Source: an uncultured Verrucomicrobia subdivision 3 bacterium
GTDB taxonomy: Bacteria; Verrucomicrobiota; Verrucomicrobiia; Limisphaerales; UBA11358
Length of the DNA stretch: 64,000 nt
Assembly: GCA_903872345.1 (NCBI GenBank)
Contig: CAIQKM010000136.1
Coordinates: forward strand, 37,174 to 101,173
Direction: 5' to 3'
Shown: in pieces, positions 56,583 through 64,000 of the stretch
Layout: the number at the start of each line of letters is the position of its first letter
Position numbering within the stretch: position 1 is the first letter of the stretch
Position numbers and translations under genes: made by a program
Notes under the pieces: generated by a model
What the model saw: only the letters and a program-made list of their open reading frames with translations
Databases searched by the model: none
What the model was told of the DNA's origin: nothing

Positions 56583-58934
56583 ATGATGATGCGAATGAAC
56601 TGTTTTTCAATAATGGGCCTGGCGCTGCTGCTGGCGACGGCTGGCTGGGCCCAGTCGGCGTTCCCGGTGCTGGATGGCATCACGTTTGGCGAGGCCGCTT
56701 CGGAGACCGGTCATGGGTTGGTGGTGGAGCATAGTGAGGTGCGGGCGGGCGGGCTGGGCGAACCGGCGCGGCGGTTGCTGCCGGTGGCGGCGGGGGATTG
56801 GGCGGGCGGGCAGGTGGGTTTTACGCTGAAGGTGGATCCGGACCACCAGAATTTTGCGACGGTCCGGCTGTGGGGCGGTGATGCTTCGCCGGATGAACTG
56901 GTTTTGTTTTGCGAGGGGAAGCAGGTGGGGTACCGGCATTTGGGGGACATTGATCTGTTGGATTTCGGGCCGGAGGAAGCGCCGTTTCCGGGGCGGTTTG
57001 TGTATCAGACCACGCCGCTGCCGCTGGCGCTGACGAAGGGGAGGTCAGTCCTGCACCTGGAAATCCGCAGCGCGGGGCCGACTTGGGGGTATGCCAGTTC
57101 GTTTGAGCAATATCAAAAAGCAATGACGGTGCCCACCCGGGGGATTTATAACTTTTACACGCATACGAACGGTTTCTTTGTGCCGCTGACGTCGGAAAAG
57201 GAGGGACTGGCTCCCGCTGCGCCGCCGGTGCGGTCGGCACCAGGTCCCGAAGTTCTGGCTGAGCTTAAGGCGCGGGTGAACGGGGAGGTGGGGAAATGTC
57301 TGGGGGCGAAAAAGCCGCTGAACCAGATGGAACTGGAGTTTCTGGCGCGGGCGTATTTCGTGAAGTGGACGCGGGCCTACCAGAATCCGCAGGCGGTGGT
57401 GCAAGTGTTGAAAGGACTGGACCATACGTTTGCGGCGTACCGGGCGGATCCAAAGCTGGCGGAGGCGGATCCGGTGACTCCAAATTCGGACTGGTTCGGG
57501 CTGGGGCCGTCGGGCGATGCGATCCGGCTGCTGGCGGGGCAGCTCGGGCCGTTGCTTGACCAGACGATTGACGATGGCGGGAAACCGGTGACACGGCGGG
57601 CGGCGTTTGCGGAGATGCTCGTGGCGTGCCGCGATTGGCATAGGAAAAACCGGCGGCTGTACAGCAACCAGACCATGATCAACGACCTGTATGGCATTTA
57701 TCTGGCGAACCGGGGGATTGAAGTGGTGGATCCGGCCAAGGCGCTGGGGGAGCCAGAGGTGCGCCGGTATTTGTATGAGTCGGTGGCGTTGCAGCCGTGG
57801 CGGGACAGTGATCGGGGTGAAGGCAGTCATGTCTGGGGCGTGGGGACAAATTACTGGCAACTGACGCCGAAGGGGCTGACCAAGGAACTGGGGTATGTGG
57901 GCTATTACGGCGAGGTGCTGGATTGGGTGACGAGCATTTACGAGGCGACGCGGCCGGGTCCGGGGTTGCCGGGAGATGAACCGATCAAGCAGCAATTGGC
58001 GAAGATTGCGCATGCGCGGTCGGTGTTCCGGTATCCGGGCGTAGATGCGGATGGTTTCCGCGCCATGCGCATTGAAGCGGTGGTGGGTTGGCGCGACGAA
58101 GGGCATTACCCCGGTAATGTGGCCTACGCCGAGCGGCCCACGTGGGATGCGTCGCCACTGTTTGCGGTGGCGGCCACGCTGGATCCGGAGGCGGTGGGGT
58201 TCGCGCAGCAGATGTTCGCGGACGGGCAATTTTTTATTTCACTACAACGGCAGATGGCGCAGGCGGGCAGTCTGCGGGTGACGGCGGGGTTGTTGAATGT
58301 GCCGGATGAGTATGATTTGATCGGGGCCCAGCCGGCGAGCGCGGCGCGTTTGCCGATGTCGCCGGGGACGGCGGACTTTGTTTTCAGCGATGAGGTGGAC
58401 GGCGTGGTGGCGATCAAACGTGGAGACGAAACGTTGTATGCCTCGCTTTACTGGCGGGCGCATCATGCGGTGAATTCACTGGCGCGGGTGCATTACACCA
58501 CGCCGCAGGTGGATCGCATCGGGGTGGTGCAGGAGGAGGTTGTTTTTGAACCGAGCGGGATGTATTTCACACGGCCGGACTGGATCAATTTTGCGTTTGG
58601 CAACGGGGGGCCGAGGTATCCGGTGGAAATGCATTCGGCGCACGCGGGCGAAACGTTGCCAATTGCGAAGATCCCGGAAGGGGTGAAATTTCATCCCGGG
58701 GAGGAAAGCGGGTATGCGGGTAAAGGGCAGTTTTACACGCTGCGATACGGGAACTATCTGATTGGCATGAATCTCACGCCGGACAAAAAATTTACGCTAA
58801 CCGTGCCGGCGGAGGCGATGGCCGCCCGGGATTTGGTGACAGCAAAGCAGGTGTCGGCAGGGGCAACGGTGCCGGTGGGTCCGCAGAGTACGGCGGTGGT
58901 ATGGTGGCCAAATAAGGCGGTGGATCATGAATGA
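56583..58934 (+). CDS. Large secreted protein, unrecognised; possibly polysaccharide-lyase-like
   Basis: 783 residues with a signal peptide (about 1-23, MGLALLLATAGWAQ). I do not recognise the family. An N-terminal beta-rich domain (about 30-205) with WASPDELVLFCEG-like strands is followed by a helical region (about 215-500) whose paired helices and Trp/Tyr-rich turns (GSHVWGVGTNYWQLTPKG, LGYVGYYGEVLDWV) suggest an alpha/alpha toroid. A C-terminal beta-region (about 540-780) ends in a small sandwich. This layout is that of toroid-type polysaccharide lyases and heparinase-like proteins, but I see no decisive catalytic motif. Codons end in G far more often than in the ATP synthase genes. Confidence 0.7.
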   Translation: MMMRMNCFSIMGLALLLATAGWAQSAFPVLDGITFGEAASETGHGLVVEHSEVRAGGLGEPARRLLPVAAGDWAGGQVGFTLKVDPDHQNFATVRLWGGDASPDELVLFCEGKQVGYRHLGDIDLLDFGPEEAPFPGRFVYQTTPLPLALTKGRSVLHLEIRSAGPTWGYASSFEQYQKAMTVPTRGIYNFYTHTNGFFVPLTSEKEGLAPAAPPVRSAPGPEVLAELKARVNGEVGKCLGAKKPLNQMELEFLARAYFVKWTRAYQNPQAVVQVLKGLDHTFAAYRADPKLAEADPVTPNSDWFGLGPSGDAIRLLAGQLGPLLDQTIDDGGKPVTRRAAFAEMLVACRDWHRKNRRLYSNQTMINDLYGIYLANRGIEVVDPAKALGEPEVRRYLYESVALQPWRDSDRGEGSHVWGVGTNYWQLTPKGLTKELGYVGYYGEVLDWVTSIYEATRPGPGLPGDEPIKQQLAKIAHARSVFRYPGVDADGFRAMRIEAVVGWRDEGHYPGNVAYAERPTWDASPLFAVAATLDPEAVGFAQQMFADGQFFISLQRQMAQAGSLRVTAGLLNVPDEYDLIGAQPASAARLPMSPGTADFVFSDEVDGVVAIKRGDETLYASLYWRAHHAVNSLARVHYTTPQVDRIGVVQEEVVFEPSGMYFTRPDWINFAFGNGGPRYPVEMHSAHAGETLPIAKIPEGVKFHPGEESGYAGKGQFYTLRYGNYLIGMNLTPDKKFTLTVPAEAMAARDLVTAKQVSAGATVPVGPQSTAVVWWPNKAVDHE

Positions 58935-59038
58935 GCACCAAGGGACATGAAGCCGGACGGAGCGTTAGCTTTTTAATTTCAGTGTTCCATTTTAAGAGTG
59001 GGGACAAGCTGTCCCCACCCCGAAGCGAGGGCGCCGTA

Positions 59039-59887
59039 TTACGCCTTCGCCCACCAGGTGCGCAGTCGCTGCGCGGAGAGTCTGACGTTTTCGGCGCCGG
59101 CGATTTCGAGGGTGGTGGTGCCTTTGAAACCTTTCTTTTTTAAGGCTTGGACAATGGGGGGGATGCCAACTACGCCGTCGCCGAGCGGAATGACGGCCAT
59201 GCCGCAGCCGTAGAGTTTTTCGCGCCGGGGCTGCCAGTCGGCGGGCATGTCTTTCCAATGCACGTGCTGGATGCGCCGGCCAAAGGTCTTCACGTAATCG
59301 AGCGGTTCAGCGCCGCCGAGCCAGCTATTGCCGGTGTCGAGACAGATGCCGACGGTTTGCTCGTGGCCGAGCCGTTCCAGCAGGTCGCCCATGAGTTTGA
59401 CGGAATCGGTGACGATGCCGTGAGGTTCGAGCAACAGTTTCACGCCCAGTTCCTCCGCCCATTCGATGGGGGATTGCAATTTCTCGGTGATGGTGAAGAG
59501 CCGTTCTTTTTCGGTCAGCGCATGACCGAACTTGGTTTTGGGGTCGCCCTCGGTGGTGATGACTTCGGGAATGCCCAGGGCGGCGGCGAGGCGGATGGCC
59601 TTAATGATTTGGAACGTGCCGTAAACATCGGGCGCGGCGGGGTCGAGCAGGTTGGCGTGGGCGCAAACGGTGCTTAACTTGAGCCGGTGTTTTTTGGCGA
59701 GCTGCCGGATTTTCGCCGGGTGGCTGTCGAGACTGATCGAGGCGGCAAAGCCAAACTCTACGCCGAGCGAGGCGCCGTCGTGGTTGTCGGTCAAATCCAC
59801 GTAATCAATGCCCAGGCTGCGGATCAGTTCAAACTGACGTTCCATGGGCGTGAACGGTTCAACGAGGGCGAAACAGCCGATTTTCAT
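59039..59887 (-). CDS. Sugar phosphate isomerase/epimerase-like TIM-barrel protein
   Basis: 282 residues from the ATG at 59887 (a TTG two codons upstream is rejected). The pattern is that of the xylose-isomerase-like AP endonuclease 2 superfamily: MKIGCFALVEPFTPMERQFE, ELGVKLLLEPHGIVTD with the metal-binding Glu, VGICLDTGNSW with Asp, and HVHWKDMP with His. TTLEIAGAEN holds the final Glu. It probably interconverts a keto sugar or inositol derivative in the cytosol. It lies 14 bases after the Gfo/Idh gene in the same direction, so they form an operon. Confidence 0.87.
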   Translation of the reverse strand: MKIGCFALVEPFTPMERQFELIRSLGIDYVDLTDNHDGASLGVEFGFAASISLDSHPAKIRQLAKKHRLKLSTVCAHANLLDPAAPDVYGTFQIIKAIRLAAALGIPEVITTEGDPKTKFGHALTEKERLFTITEKLQSPIEWAEELGVKLLLEPHGIVTDSVKLMGDLLERLGHEQTVGICLDTGNSWLGGAEPLDYVKTFGRRIQHVHWKDMPADWQPRREKLYGCGMAVIPLGDGVVGIPPIVQALKKKGFKGTTTLEIAGAENVRLSAQRLRTWWAKA

Positions 59888-59901
59888 AATCAAAATGACG
59901 A

Positions 59902-61239
59902 TCAGCTTTGCTGCCAGTTGCCGCGCACGTCGCAGTGCATCTGGTCGTTGAGCGAACCGGGAGAGGTGATTTTATAAGCGGCGGGATCCCAGATCACTTC
60001 GCCGCCGGTTTTGATGGCCATGAGGGAGAGATGGCTGAGGGCGTCGGAGCGCACGGCATCTTGAATGGGGGCGATGGAGGCGGAACGTTCGCGCACGCTG
60101 TCCACAAACGCTTTGTAATAGTGGTTGCGGTAGAGCACGCGTTTGGTACCTTCGCATTTCTTGAGCTTGAGCCAGTCCGGATTGCTGGCGGCGACGCCGT
60201 TGCGGCTGAGGCTGACCCAGCCTTTGGTGCCAAAGAAAGTGGTGCCATCAGCCTGCCACGTGTCGGGCCGGTATTTTTTAACGATGGGCTCGGCAAAATT
60301 GGTGCTCATGAAATGCATGGGCAGGCCGTCGCTGAACTTGATTTGGACATCCCAGGTGGCGCAGGTGTTGAACAGGCCAGTGGGGGTGGGGAAATTGCCG
60401 GTGCCCGAGAAGGTGATGGGGCCTTTGGTGTCGGAGTCCATGGCCCAGATGGCGATGTCCAGCGGATGGGCGCCCCAGCCGGCGATAAAGCCGAGGGCGT
60501 AGTCGGCGCAATACCAGGAACCGGCATTGGTGATGCGATCCTTGGTGCAGGGCCGCATGGGCGCGGGGCCAATGTAGAGATCGTAGTCGAGTCCGGCCGG
60601 CACGGGGATTTCGGCGAGAGAACCGCCGCCCTGGCCGCCGGGAGCCCAGACTTCGAGGCGTTGCAGGTCGCCGATATAGCCGTTGAGCACGAGTTCCACG
60701 CCGCGCTTGAGCATTTCCTGCGCGCGTTGCTGGGTGCCGTATTGGAAAATCCGGCCGGTCTCGCGACAGGCGTTGAGCATGGCGCGGTTCTGGTTCAGGC
60801 TGTGACCGAGCGGCTTCTCGATGTACACATCTTTGCCGGCGCGCACGGCGGCGAGGCCGACGGGCACGTGCCAGTGATCCGGCGTGACGATGACCACGGC
60901 GTCCACGCTCTTGTCGGCCAGCAGGTCGCGGAAGTCGTTATACAGTTTCGGTTCGAGCTTCTGGGCGTCCTGCACAAATTTGCCGGCCCGCTCGCGGCGT
61001 TCGCGGAAGGGGTCGCAGATGGCGACGGACGCGGCGGAATCCACGGTGAGAAAATTGCGGAGGTCATTGGTGCCCTGATTGCCGACCCCGATGTGGCCGA
61101 GCTGGATTTTTTTGCTGGGCGTATTGTCACCGGCCAGGAGGCGCAGCGGCACGAATTGCGGAGCGGTGGCGGCGAGCAGGGCGGCTTGCAGCAGGCCGCC
61201 GGCAAACCGGCGGCGCGAGAGTTGCGATGTTTTTTTCAT
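59902..61239 (-). CDS. Tat-exported Gfo/Idh/MocA family oxidoreductase
   Basis: 445 residues from the ATG at 61239; 38 upstream in-frame codons are not conserved. A twin-arginine signal SRRRFAGGLLQAALLAA (8-24) is followed by the Rossmann motif GHIGVGNQG at 48-56. VVIVTPDHWHVPVGL and YIEKPLGHSL with K142 (EKP motif at 141-143) are the family hallmark. Export through Tat suggests folding with bound NAD(P) before export. Verrucomicrobia and Planctomycetes have many such proteins of uncertain substrate. It is flanked by the isomerase and ThuA genes, typical of sugar-acid or inositol use. Confidence 0.92.
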   Translation of the reverse strand: MKKTSQLSRRRFAGGLLQAALLAATAPQFVPLRLLAGDNTPSKKIQLGHIGVGNQGTNDLRNFLTVDSAASVAICDPFRERRERAGKFVQDAQKLEPKLYNDFRDLLADKSVDAVVIVTPDHWHVPVGLAAVRAGKDVYIEKPLGHSLNQNRAMLNACRETGRIFQYGTQQRAQEMLKRGVELVLNGYIGDLQRLEVWAPGGQGGGSLAEIPVPAGLDYDLYIGPAPMRPCTKDRITNAGSWYCADYALGFIAGWGAHPLDIAIWAMDSDTKGPITFSGTGNFPTPTGLFNTCATWDVQIKFSDGLPMHFMSTNFAEPIVKKYRPDTWQADGTTFFGTKGWVSLSRNGVAASNPDWLKLKKCEGTKRVLYRNHYYKAFVDSVRERSASIAPIQDAVRSDALSHLSLMAIKTGGEVIWDPAAYKITSPGSLNDQMHCDVRGNWQQS

Positions 61240-61258
61240 GGGTGTTTGTGGGTGTGAT

Positions 61259-62008
61259 TTAATGAGCAATACGGCCGGTGGCGGCCCATTCGGTGCCGCG
61301 CTGAAGCATGGTTTTGAAACCATCGGATGACATGGCCTGGACATTATGTCCAAGCAGCAGCGTGAAGCCGCGTCCCGCGCCCAAGGTGGTGGCGAAGGCG
61401 ATGGGTTCGGGTTTGCCGGTGCCGCCGAATTCCTTTTTGGGTGTCACCGTGGCGAGCACCTGCGCGCCGGGAGCCAGTTGGGCGTTCTGCCAGAATTCAT
61501 CGAAGGTGGCAAAATTTGTGAGTCCGGTGGTGACGGGATGAGGCAGGGGGCTGAGCTGGATTTCGTTGGTGTGCATTTTGCCGTGGCTGGTGCCCTTGCC
61601 CCAGGTGGCGCCGGCGAGCTGCTGAAATTCTGGCCAGTCGTAAAAACCGGCGCTCCCAGCGTGAATGACTACAAACCCATGCCCGGCGCGGATGTAATTA
61701 ACGAAGGCGGTCCGGACTTCGGCATTCCAGACGGGGGCGGGATTTTTTTCCCCGAAGGTGTTGAAATTGCTCAACACCGCGTCATAGGGCGCAAACGCAT
61801 CGGGGCCGAGTGAGGGAACATTGGTGGTGACGTCCACGGTGAACCGGACGGATTCTTCGAGAATTTTTTTGAGCACCGGGGTGGTGGCGCGCCAGTCGTG
61901 GTTGTTGGCTCCGCTCAAGATCAACACCCGCAGGGGCGCGGCGGCGGCAAAGTGTGCCGTCAGCAATGCCAGGGCAAAGGCCAGGATTTGCGGGAGCCGG
62001 GTGGTCAT
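61259..62008 (-). CDS. Exported ThuA-like domain protein
   Basis: 249 residues with a signal peptide (about 1-23, ILAFALALLTAHFAAAA). The ThuA fold is clear: RVLILSGANNHDWRATTPVL at the start, FVNYIRAGHGFVVIHAGSAG in the middle, and HPVTTGL...TFDEFWQN. ThuA-like proteins resemble class I amidotransferases without the catalytic cysteine and are found in sugar-use operons (name from trehalose utilisation); their biochemical role is unproven. It is the first gene of the three-gene operon, 19 bases before the Gfo/Idh start. Confidence 0.92.
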   Translation of the reverse strand: MTTRLPQILAFALALLTAHFAAAAPLRVLILSGANNHDWRATTPVLKKILEESVRFTVDVTTNVPSLGPDAFAPYDAVLSNFNTFGEKNPAPVWNAEVRTAFVNYIRAGHGFVVIHAGSAGFYDWPEFQQLAGATWGKGTSHGKMHTNEIQLSPLPHPVTTGLTNFATFDEFWQNAQLAPGAQVLATVTPKKEFGGTGKPEPIAFATTLGAGRGFTLLLGHNVQAMSSDGFKTMLQRGTEWAATGRIAH

Positions 62009-62066
62009 GGTTTGACTTTATCCGAACGGCGGCCTAAGGTCGTTCAAAATTTCCGACTGGTAAATA

Positions 62067-63086
62067 ATGAACAAAACCGTCCAGCGCCAGACCGCCGCCT
62101 TTCGCTCGGCCGCCGAACTGTTTCATGCCGACACCTGCGAACCGCTCGAAGCGGCGGCGAAACGTCGCGAAGTGCGGGTGGTGGCGCTGGGGCGCGGGTC
62201 TTATCCGGGCCGGCGCTTGCCGCCGAAAGATCTGCGCGAGGTGTGTTCGCTGGGGTATTGGGATGCCCGGGGCAGGCAGACTTGGGGTCTGGACTGGCAT
62301 CGCAACGAGGGGATTGAATTCACGTTTCTCGCCGCCGGGCGGCTGCCCTTTGCGGTGGATGAACGCGCCACGACGCTGGAGGCCGGTGACCTGACCATCA
62401 CCCGGCCCTGGCAGAAACACCGGGTGGGTGATCCGCATGTGACCAGTTCCCATCTGATCTGGCTCATCCTGGATGTCGGCGTGCGGCGACCCAATCAACC
62501 GTGGCGCTGGCCGGATTGGCTGTTGCTCTCGCCGGCGAAGTTGCAACGGCTGACCCATCAGCTACGCCATAACGAGCAGCTTGCCGGTCGCGCCAGTCCG
62601 GACGTGGCGGCGTGTTTTGCGGCACTTGGCCGGGCGGCGGAAGTCCCGGTCACCAGCGAAAACGGTACGCGGCTCAAAATCCTGATTAACGAATTGCTGT
62701 TGGCGCTGGCGGATTTGTTGGAGCGGCGGCGTCCGCGTCTCAATGCCAGCCTGTCTTCGGCCGAACGCACGGTGCAGTTGTTTTTGGACGAGCTGGCCCA
62801 GCGGGCGGACGAACCGTGGACCTTGGAAGCGATGGCCCAACAATGCGGTCTGGGCCGCAGCCGGTTCAGTCATTACTGCCGGAAACTCACCAACCGCACG
62901 CCGATTGATCATCTGACCCATTGCCGGATCGAGCAGGCGGTCCGGTTGCTGGCGCAGGAACCCAGGCGCAGCATTACGGACGTGGCGTTTGCGTGCGGTT
63001 TTCAGTCCAGTCAGTATTTTGCCACGGTTTTTGCCCGGTGGAAAGGGATGGGGCCGTTGGAATGGCGGGCGCGAGGTGGGTCTTAG
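62067..63086 (+). CDS. AraC-family transcriptional regulator
   Basis: 339 residues. The N-terminal half (about 35-150) has the cupin-like ligand-binding pattern with GIEFTFLAAGRLPFAVD and LEAGDLTITRPWQKHRVG. The C-terminal HTH pair (about 232-335) is MAQQCGLGRSRFSHYCRKLT, TPIDHLTHCRIEQAVRLLAQ, and ITDVAFACGFQSSQYFATVF, the AraC signature. The gene is divergent from the ThuA-led operon with 58 bases between starts, a classic arrangement for a sugar-responsive activator of that operon. The gap contains a GAACG...CGTTC inverted pair. Confidence 0.93.
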   Translation: MNKTVQRQTAAFRSAAELFHADTCEPLEAAAKRREVRVVALGRGSYPGRRLPPKDLREVCSLGYWDARGRQTWGLDWHRNEGIEFTFLAAGRLPFAVDERATTLEAGDLTITRPWQKHRVGDPHVTSSHLIWLILDVGVRRPNQPWRWPDWLLLSPAKLQRLTHQLRHNEQLAGRASPDVAACFAALGRAAEVPVTSENGTRLKILINELLLALADLLERRRPRLNASLSSAERTVQLFLDELAQRADEPWTLEAMAQQCGLGRSRFSHYCRKLTNRTPIDHLTHCRIEQAVRLLAQEPRRSITDVAFACGFQSSQYFATVFARWKGMGPLEWRARGGS

Positions 63087-63264
63087 TTTGATTTGGTTTG
63101 ATTTTCAGGGGACCTGATCGGATTTCGGTTCTCGGATTTCGGGAAGGCTGGGTGGGCGGAGGGTGTTGGCATAGTGACGCGGCTGGTGGGCTTGGTCGTT
63201 GCTGCGCCCGGGGACGGGCGCGCTCCGGGATTTTAGTTTGATTTGGTTTGATTTGGTCGGATTT
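63087..63264. repeat. Second copy of the dispersed intergenic repeat modules
   Basis: Contains TTTGATTTGGTTTGATTT (63087-63104 and again 63237-63254), GGATTTCGG...GGGAAGGC near 63120-63150, and GTTGCTGCGCCCGGGGACG at 63199-63217. All are also found in the 19.05-19.75 kb field. The block sits exactly between the AraC stop and the stop of the convergent gene. Confidence 0.72.
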
Positions 63265-63897
63265 TCAGGGCTTTTGATAGAAGCCGGCGAGGATGGGGGA
63301 GGTTTTGGGGCGCGGCGGGGTGGCCAGCGGGGGGAGGATGGTGGGTGTTGGACTGGCGGTGGGGTGTTGCGACGGGGGCGTCGCCGGCATCTTTGGTGAC
63401 GGGGGCGTTGCAGCCACGACGGGGGTGGCGGGTTTTTCTTTGCGGGCGCGGTCGGTGCGGCGTTGGAGGCGGGCGACGTGGCGGTCGAGTCGGTGCAGGA
63501 GGTTGAAGCGGGCGAGGAGGTCGGGATTGATGGCACCTTCGAGGGGCATTTTGCCCAGGAGGACGGCGTAGCGGGCGGTGATGGCGTGGGCGAGGCAATC
63601 GGCGAGGTGGCCGTCGGAAAAGCCGGGGAGTTCGGCGGTGTTGGCGGCGAATTCGCGGGCGTCTTCGAGGAGTTCCTGGGTGGTGAGCCAGTCGAGAAAG
63701 CCGCCGTTGTTCCATTCGGAGAGGTTTTGCGGGCTGATGGGGACGCCGGCGAAGTGTTCGGCGAGGACGGCTTGGACTTCGGGGAGGCTGTTTAACCACT
63801 TGATGAGGTCCACGCCGGGTTCGCCGTTGTGGAGGCGTTGGTTGAGTTGGTCGCGGAGGTGGTGGGGGAGACGGGCGATTTTGCCGGTGCGTTTCAT
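63265..63897 (-). CDS. Protein of unknown function with proline-rich tail, member of a dispersed family
   Basis: 210 residues from the ATG at 63897. The N-terminal 75 residues are a helical domain: KIARLPHHLRDQLNQRLHNG, then LPEVQAVLAEHFAGVPISPQ, then NLSEWNNGGFLDW. The middle (about 76-145) is helical and alanine/leucine-rich, ending in RRTDRARKEK. Residues 150-210 are proline- and threonine-rich and probably disordered. The leader ACCCTCGCTTAACCT before the ATG is repeated before a degraded copy at 25.57 kb. The N-terminus recalls small-terminase or Mu gp27-like helical DNA-binding proteins, but no assignment is safe. No phage genes are next to it. Confidence 0.7.
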   Translation of the reverse strand: MKRTGKIARLPHHLRDQLNQRLHNGEPGVDLIKWLNSLPEVQAVLAEHFAGVPISPQNLSEWNNGGFLDWLTTQELLEDAREFAANTAELPGFSDGHLADCLAHAITARYAVLLGKMPLEGAINPDLLARFNLLHRLDRHVARLQRRTDRARKEKPATPVVAATPPSPKMPATPPSQHPTASPTPTILPPLATPPRPKTSPILAGFYQKP

Positions 63898-64000
63898 AGG
63901 TTAAGCGAGGGTTGAGGATGAATTTATTCGCGGTGCGATGGGGGAAATGATGCGGTTGGGTTTATCAGTGGTTAATTTGGAAAGGACATTAGGGACAGCA

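Noticed and set aside
59908..61257. 449-codon plus-strand frame opposite the Gfo/Idh gene
   Set aside because: Shadow of the minus-strand oxidoreductase, which has a Tat signal, Rossmann motif and EKP motif.

Overview
The window is about 64 kb of GC-rich bacterial chromosome. It looks like a heterotrophic Verrucomicrobiota member, probably of the Pedosphaera/Limisphaera kind. The reasons are many large secreted glycoside hydrolases without SusC/SusD or TonB partners, a Tat-exported Gfo/Idh-type protein beside ThuA and isomerase genes, an F-type ATP synthase operon with a short delta subunit, a SecA with a long insertion, and intergenic spaces full of short dispersed repeats. This placement is inference; no rRNA or tRNA is present to confirm it.

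Layout. 1-135: tail of a LuxR-type regulator. 0.4-12.9 kb: a four-gene plus-strand glycan-degradation block with a GH18-like protein carrying an EndoH-type catalytic motif, a GH78 rhamnosidase, a GH92 mannosidase, and a second GH92 fused to malectin and a basic-secretory-protein (HExxH) domain. 13.0-15.8 kb: RdgB on the minus strand, then an NPCBM-GH27 alpha-galactosidase and a strong terminator. 15.9-18.9 kb: secA. 19.0-20.2 kb: a gene-free field of modular repeats. 20.2-25.4 kb: a GH2 enzyme, a double SGNH hydrolase, and a third SGNH protein that has lost its catalytic residues.

25.8-34.8 kb: ten minus-strand genes, mostly joined by 4-base ATGA overlaps (desaturase, FAD oxidoreductase, DUF1365, Cfa-type methyltransferase, DUF1475, DUF2062, DUF1295, second Cfa-type methyltransferase, a repeat/TPR-like protein, lipoprotein esterase). 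They diverge from an ECF sigma factor and its RskA-like anti-sigma factor (34.9-36.4 kb). The core resembles the sigK/rskA-ufaA1 neighbourhood of Mycobacterium tuberculosis and suggests sigma-controlled modification of unsaturated membrane fatty acids.

37.4-47.0 kb: mixed genes including a prolyl oligopeptidase with its catalytic His replaced, a DUF3047 protein, HU, a Ser/Thr kinase, an N-carbamoylputrescine amidase-like enzyme, an RmlD-like reductase, a GH51 arabinofuranosidase and GluQ-RS. 47.1-53.7 kb: the complete F1Fo ATP synthase operon atpBEFHAGDC with a terminator. 53.8-58.9 kb: FKBP isomerase, DUF167 protein, an ECF sigma factor fused to a multi-pass membrane domain, and a large secreted protein I do not recognise. 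59.0-63.1 kb: a sugar-catabolic set (isomerase/epimerase-like, Gfo/Idh, ThuA) divergent from an AraC regulator. 63.3-63.9 kb: a protein with a proline-rich tail; a remnant of a second copy, with the same leader, lies at 25.43-25.58 kb.

The best candidates for new biology are the coupled lipid operon with its sigma/anti-sigma pair, the GH92-malectin-metalloprotease fusion in a putative glycoprotein-degradation block, the two degenerate hydrolases, and the dispersed gene family with a conserved leader.
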